NCBI GenBank assembly: GCA_021785805.1
Contig: JAJYEJ010000049.1
Location: 1-5,784 of the forward strand
Direction of reading: 5' to 3'
Length of the DNA: 5,784 bases
Source of the DNA: Microcaldota archaeon
Lineage (GTDB): Archaea; Micrarchaeota; Micrarchaeia; Micrarchaeales; Micrarchaeaceae
The position numbers and the translations under genes were made by a program. Shown piece after piece: positions 4,633 through 5,784 of this stretch (position 1 is its first letter; the number at the start of each line of letters is the position of its first letter). The notes below the pieces were generated by a model. It was not told where the DNA came from. It saw only the letters and a list, made by a program, of their open reading frames with translations, and did no database searches.

Positions 4633-5655
4633 ATGGAAGATATATACTACGCCGTAGCGCACCGAAAACAAGAAGAGATAGATTCTTTCAAAACTCGTTA
4701 TGATGTCTTCGACACCTCTTTGATTCCGAAGATATTCAAGCAATCTCTCGGATTGGAGGTTGTGAAGTGGAGCAGGTCAAAATCTTGGGGCAGCTCCCAT
4801 GTGATATATTTTGTGAAGGTAAAAGGAGAGAAAAGGCCATTAGTCTTAAGGGCGAACACGGGCTTTAGTAGGGAGCCCGAGATAATGATGCTTGTAGAGA
4901 AGATAGTAACTGACCAGGTTGACTCTTTAGGAGTACCGACTAATATGATTCGGTTTGTGGACGTAACGCGAAAGAACTTCGCTTTTGATTACCAAATTCA
5001 GGAAATGCTTCAAGGCCAAGACCTGGAAGGTCACTTCCGTGGCACCCGAAAAGACTATGATGACCTGTCGTTTCAGCTTGGTTCATTAGTGGCTAAGTTC
5101 CATACGGTAAAATACCCTGGCTTCGGTAGATTCGATTTCTCTTACGCCCTGAAAGGAAAACTCAAGGGAAGCAAGAAGAATTTTTATGATTACGTGACAA
5201 CTTGTTTGGGTTCCGATCTAGAATACCTGGAAAATGCAAAAGTAATAGCCTCTAATACTGCAGACCGGATCATCGACTTATTTAAAGAACACAAACCTAT
5301 AATTAACCTAAAGCACGGCGTCTTAGTTCATCACGATCTGGCGGATCATAACATAATGTTCAAGGACGGGAGAATCACCGGCATCTTTGATTGGGAGGCA
5401 TGCGTGGTCGGGGATCCCGTCTTGGATTTAGCGTCATGTCCGACCTGGAAGACACACTATCCGAGGGAGAAGAAACTCCTGGAAGGTTATGAGAGCATAA
5501 CAGACCTTCCCGAAGAATTTATAGCCAAGACGGATATCTACAAGCTGCGAACCATGATTTGGAAGATGGTCTATGCAATTCGAATTAAAATACTGGAAGA
5601 CCAAACTATCCGGAAAAAGTTTTATAGCGCCCTTTCTCTATTTAAATTGGGATGA
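4633..5655 (+). CDS. aminoglycoside phosphotransferase (APH)-fold kinase
   Basis: 340 aa. The kinase-like APH fold (PF01636) transfers the gamma-phosphate of ATP to a small-molecule hydroxyl. N-lobe: nucleotide-loop region SWGSSHVIYFVKV (51-63), then PLVLRAN (69-75), where R73 sits at the usual beta-3 basic position, as in many APH relatives. Hinge region: YQIQEMLQGQDL (120-131). Catalytic loop: LVHHDLADHNIMF (231-243), the Brenner motif HxDxxxxN with D235 and N240. Metal-binding segment: GIFDWEACVVGDPVLDLAS (250-268) with D253. All key residues are present, so it is probably active. Family members phosphorylate antibiotics, choline, sugars, homoserine and more; nothing here points to antibiotic resistance. 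The ATG is the first start after an in-frame TAA at 4621. Divergent from the hydrolase gene. Confidence 0.87.
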   Translation: MEDIYYAVAHRKQEEIDSFKTRYDVFDTSLIPKIFKQSLGLEVVKWSRSKSWGSSHVIYFVKVKGEKRPLVLRANTGFSREPEIMMLVEKIVTDQVDSLGVPTNMIRFVDVTRKNFAFDYQIQEMLQGQDLEGHFRGTRKDYDDLSFQLGSLVAKFHTVKYPGFGRFDFSYALKGKLKGSKKNFYDYVTTCLGSDLEYLENAKVIASNTADRIIDLFKEHKPIINLKHGVLVHHDLADHNIMFKDGRITGIFDWEACVVGDPVLDLASCPTWKTHYPREKKLLEGYESITDLPEEFIAKTDIYKLRTMIWKMVYAIRIKILEDQTIRKKFYSALSLFKLG

Positions 5656-5671
5656 TATCAATTGATGTCGT

Positions 5672-5784
5672 CTAAGAGGTAGCTCTTGGAGGATTTTTCT
5701 TCGGGTTGTACTCGCGTTTACAGGAAGAATTGTAAGCATCAAGTACGAAGGTGCTAAGCCGACGCTCATCAATACGCGTAACTG
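5672..5784 (-). CDS. possible C-terminal fragment of an unidentified protein, cut by the window edge
   Basis: One minus frame is open from the edge to a TAG at 5672-5674, giving about 36 residues that end in KREYNPKKNPPRATS. The composition (basic, Asn/Pro-rich end, few rare residues) resembles a real C-terminus more than the other frames do. A second minus frame is also open across this stretch and runs into the phosphotransferase gene, so the call is weak. It would converge on the phosphotransferase gene with a 16-bp gap. No family is recognised. Confidence 0.3.
   Translation of the reverse strand, partial: VTRIDERRLSTFVLDAYNSSCKREYNPKKNPPRATS

Noticed and set aside
4558..4743. 61-aa minus-strand ORF ending in repeat copy C
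   Set aside because: It is antisense to the phosphotransferase N-terminus. The two differences from copy B are silent in this frame, which is curious, but two changes are too few to support coding.
5688..5697. GGAGGATTTT shared with the reverse complement of repeat copies A and B
   Set aside because: Only 10 bp match, in low-complexity sequence, and the flanks do not align. Probably chance.

Overview
The window looks archaeal. Most starts have a TATA-like box 25-50 bp upstream and no convincing Shine-Dalgarno sequence, which suggests leaderless or short-leader mRNAs. ATA (Ile) and AGG/AGA (Arg) codons are common, and the genes are small and tightly packed. The lineage cannot be fixed from the sequence; a small-genome (DPANN-like) or thermoplasmata-like archaeon is possible, but that is inference. 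One sampled line (60 bases) in the AbiEii gene is about 50% G+C and one in the alpha/beta hydrolase gene about 35%, so the window may be of mixed origin.

Layout. (1) Positions 92-1559, minus strand: a two-gene operon resembling the type IV toxin-antitoxin/abortive-infection system AbiE. The AbiEi-like winged-helix antitoxin comes first and overlaps the AbiEii-like nucleotidyltransferase toxin by 8 bp. Its promoter contains a perfect 10-bp inverted repeat with a 6-bp spacer (1580-1605) lying over the TATA box, as expected for an autorepressor operator. (2) Positions 1560-1807: a divergent intergenic region with that operator, a 50-bp hairpin repeat and the promoter of the next gene. (3) 1808-2371, plus: a hemerythrin (HHE) di-iron protein. 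(4) 2380-2796, minus: a four-helix membrane protein that converges on the hemerythrin gene with an 8-bp gap. (5) 2826-3362, minus: a DUF488 protein directly upstream of the membrane protein. (6) 3363-3572: AT-rich intergenic DNA holding the second hairpin-repeat copy and a bidirectional T-run inverted repeat. (7) 3573-4463, minus: an alpha/beta hydrolase. (8) 4464-4632: a divergent promoter region with a partial third repeat. (9) 4633-5655, plus: an APH-fold phosphotransferase. (10) 5672-5784, minus: possibly the C-terminal end of a further gene.

The genes other than AbiE do not form an obvious pathway. Hemerythrin and the membrane protein might share an O2/NO/redox theme, but only their positions suggest it. 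No complete undescribed system is visible. The strongest unexplained signal is the intergenic repeat. Its two full copies (1655-1704 and 3463-3512) differ at 5 of 50 positions. Three of those differences lie in an 8-bp stem, and all three keep the pairing. This is the pattern expected of a conserved RNA or DNA hairpin.
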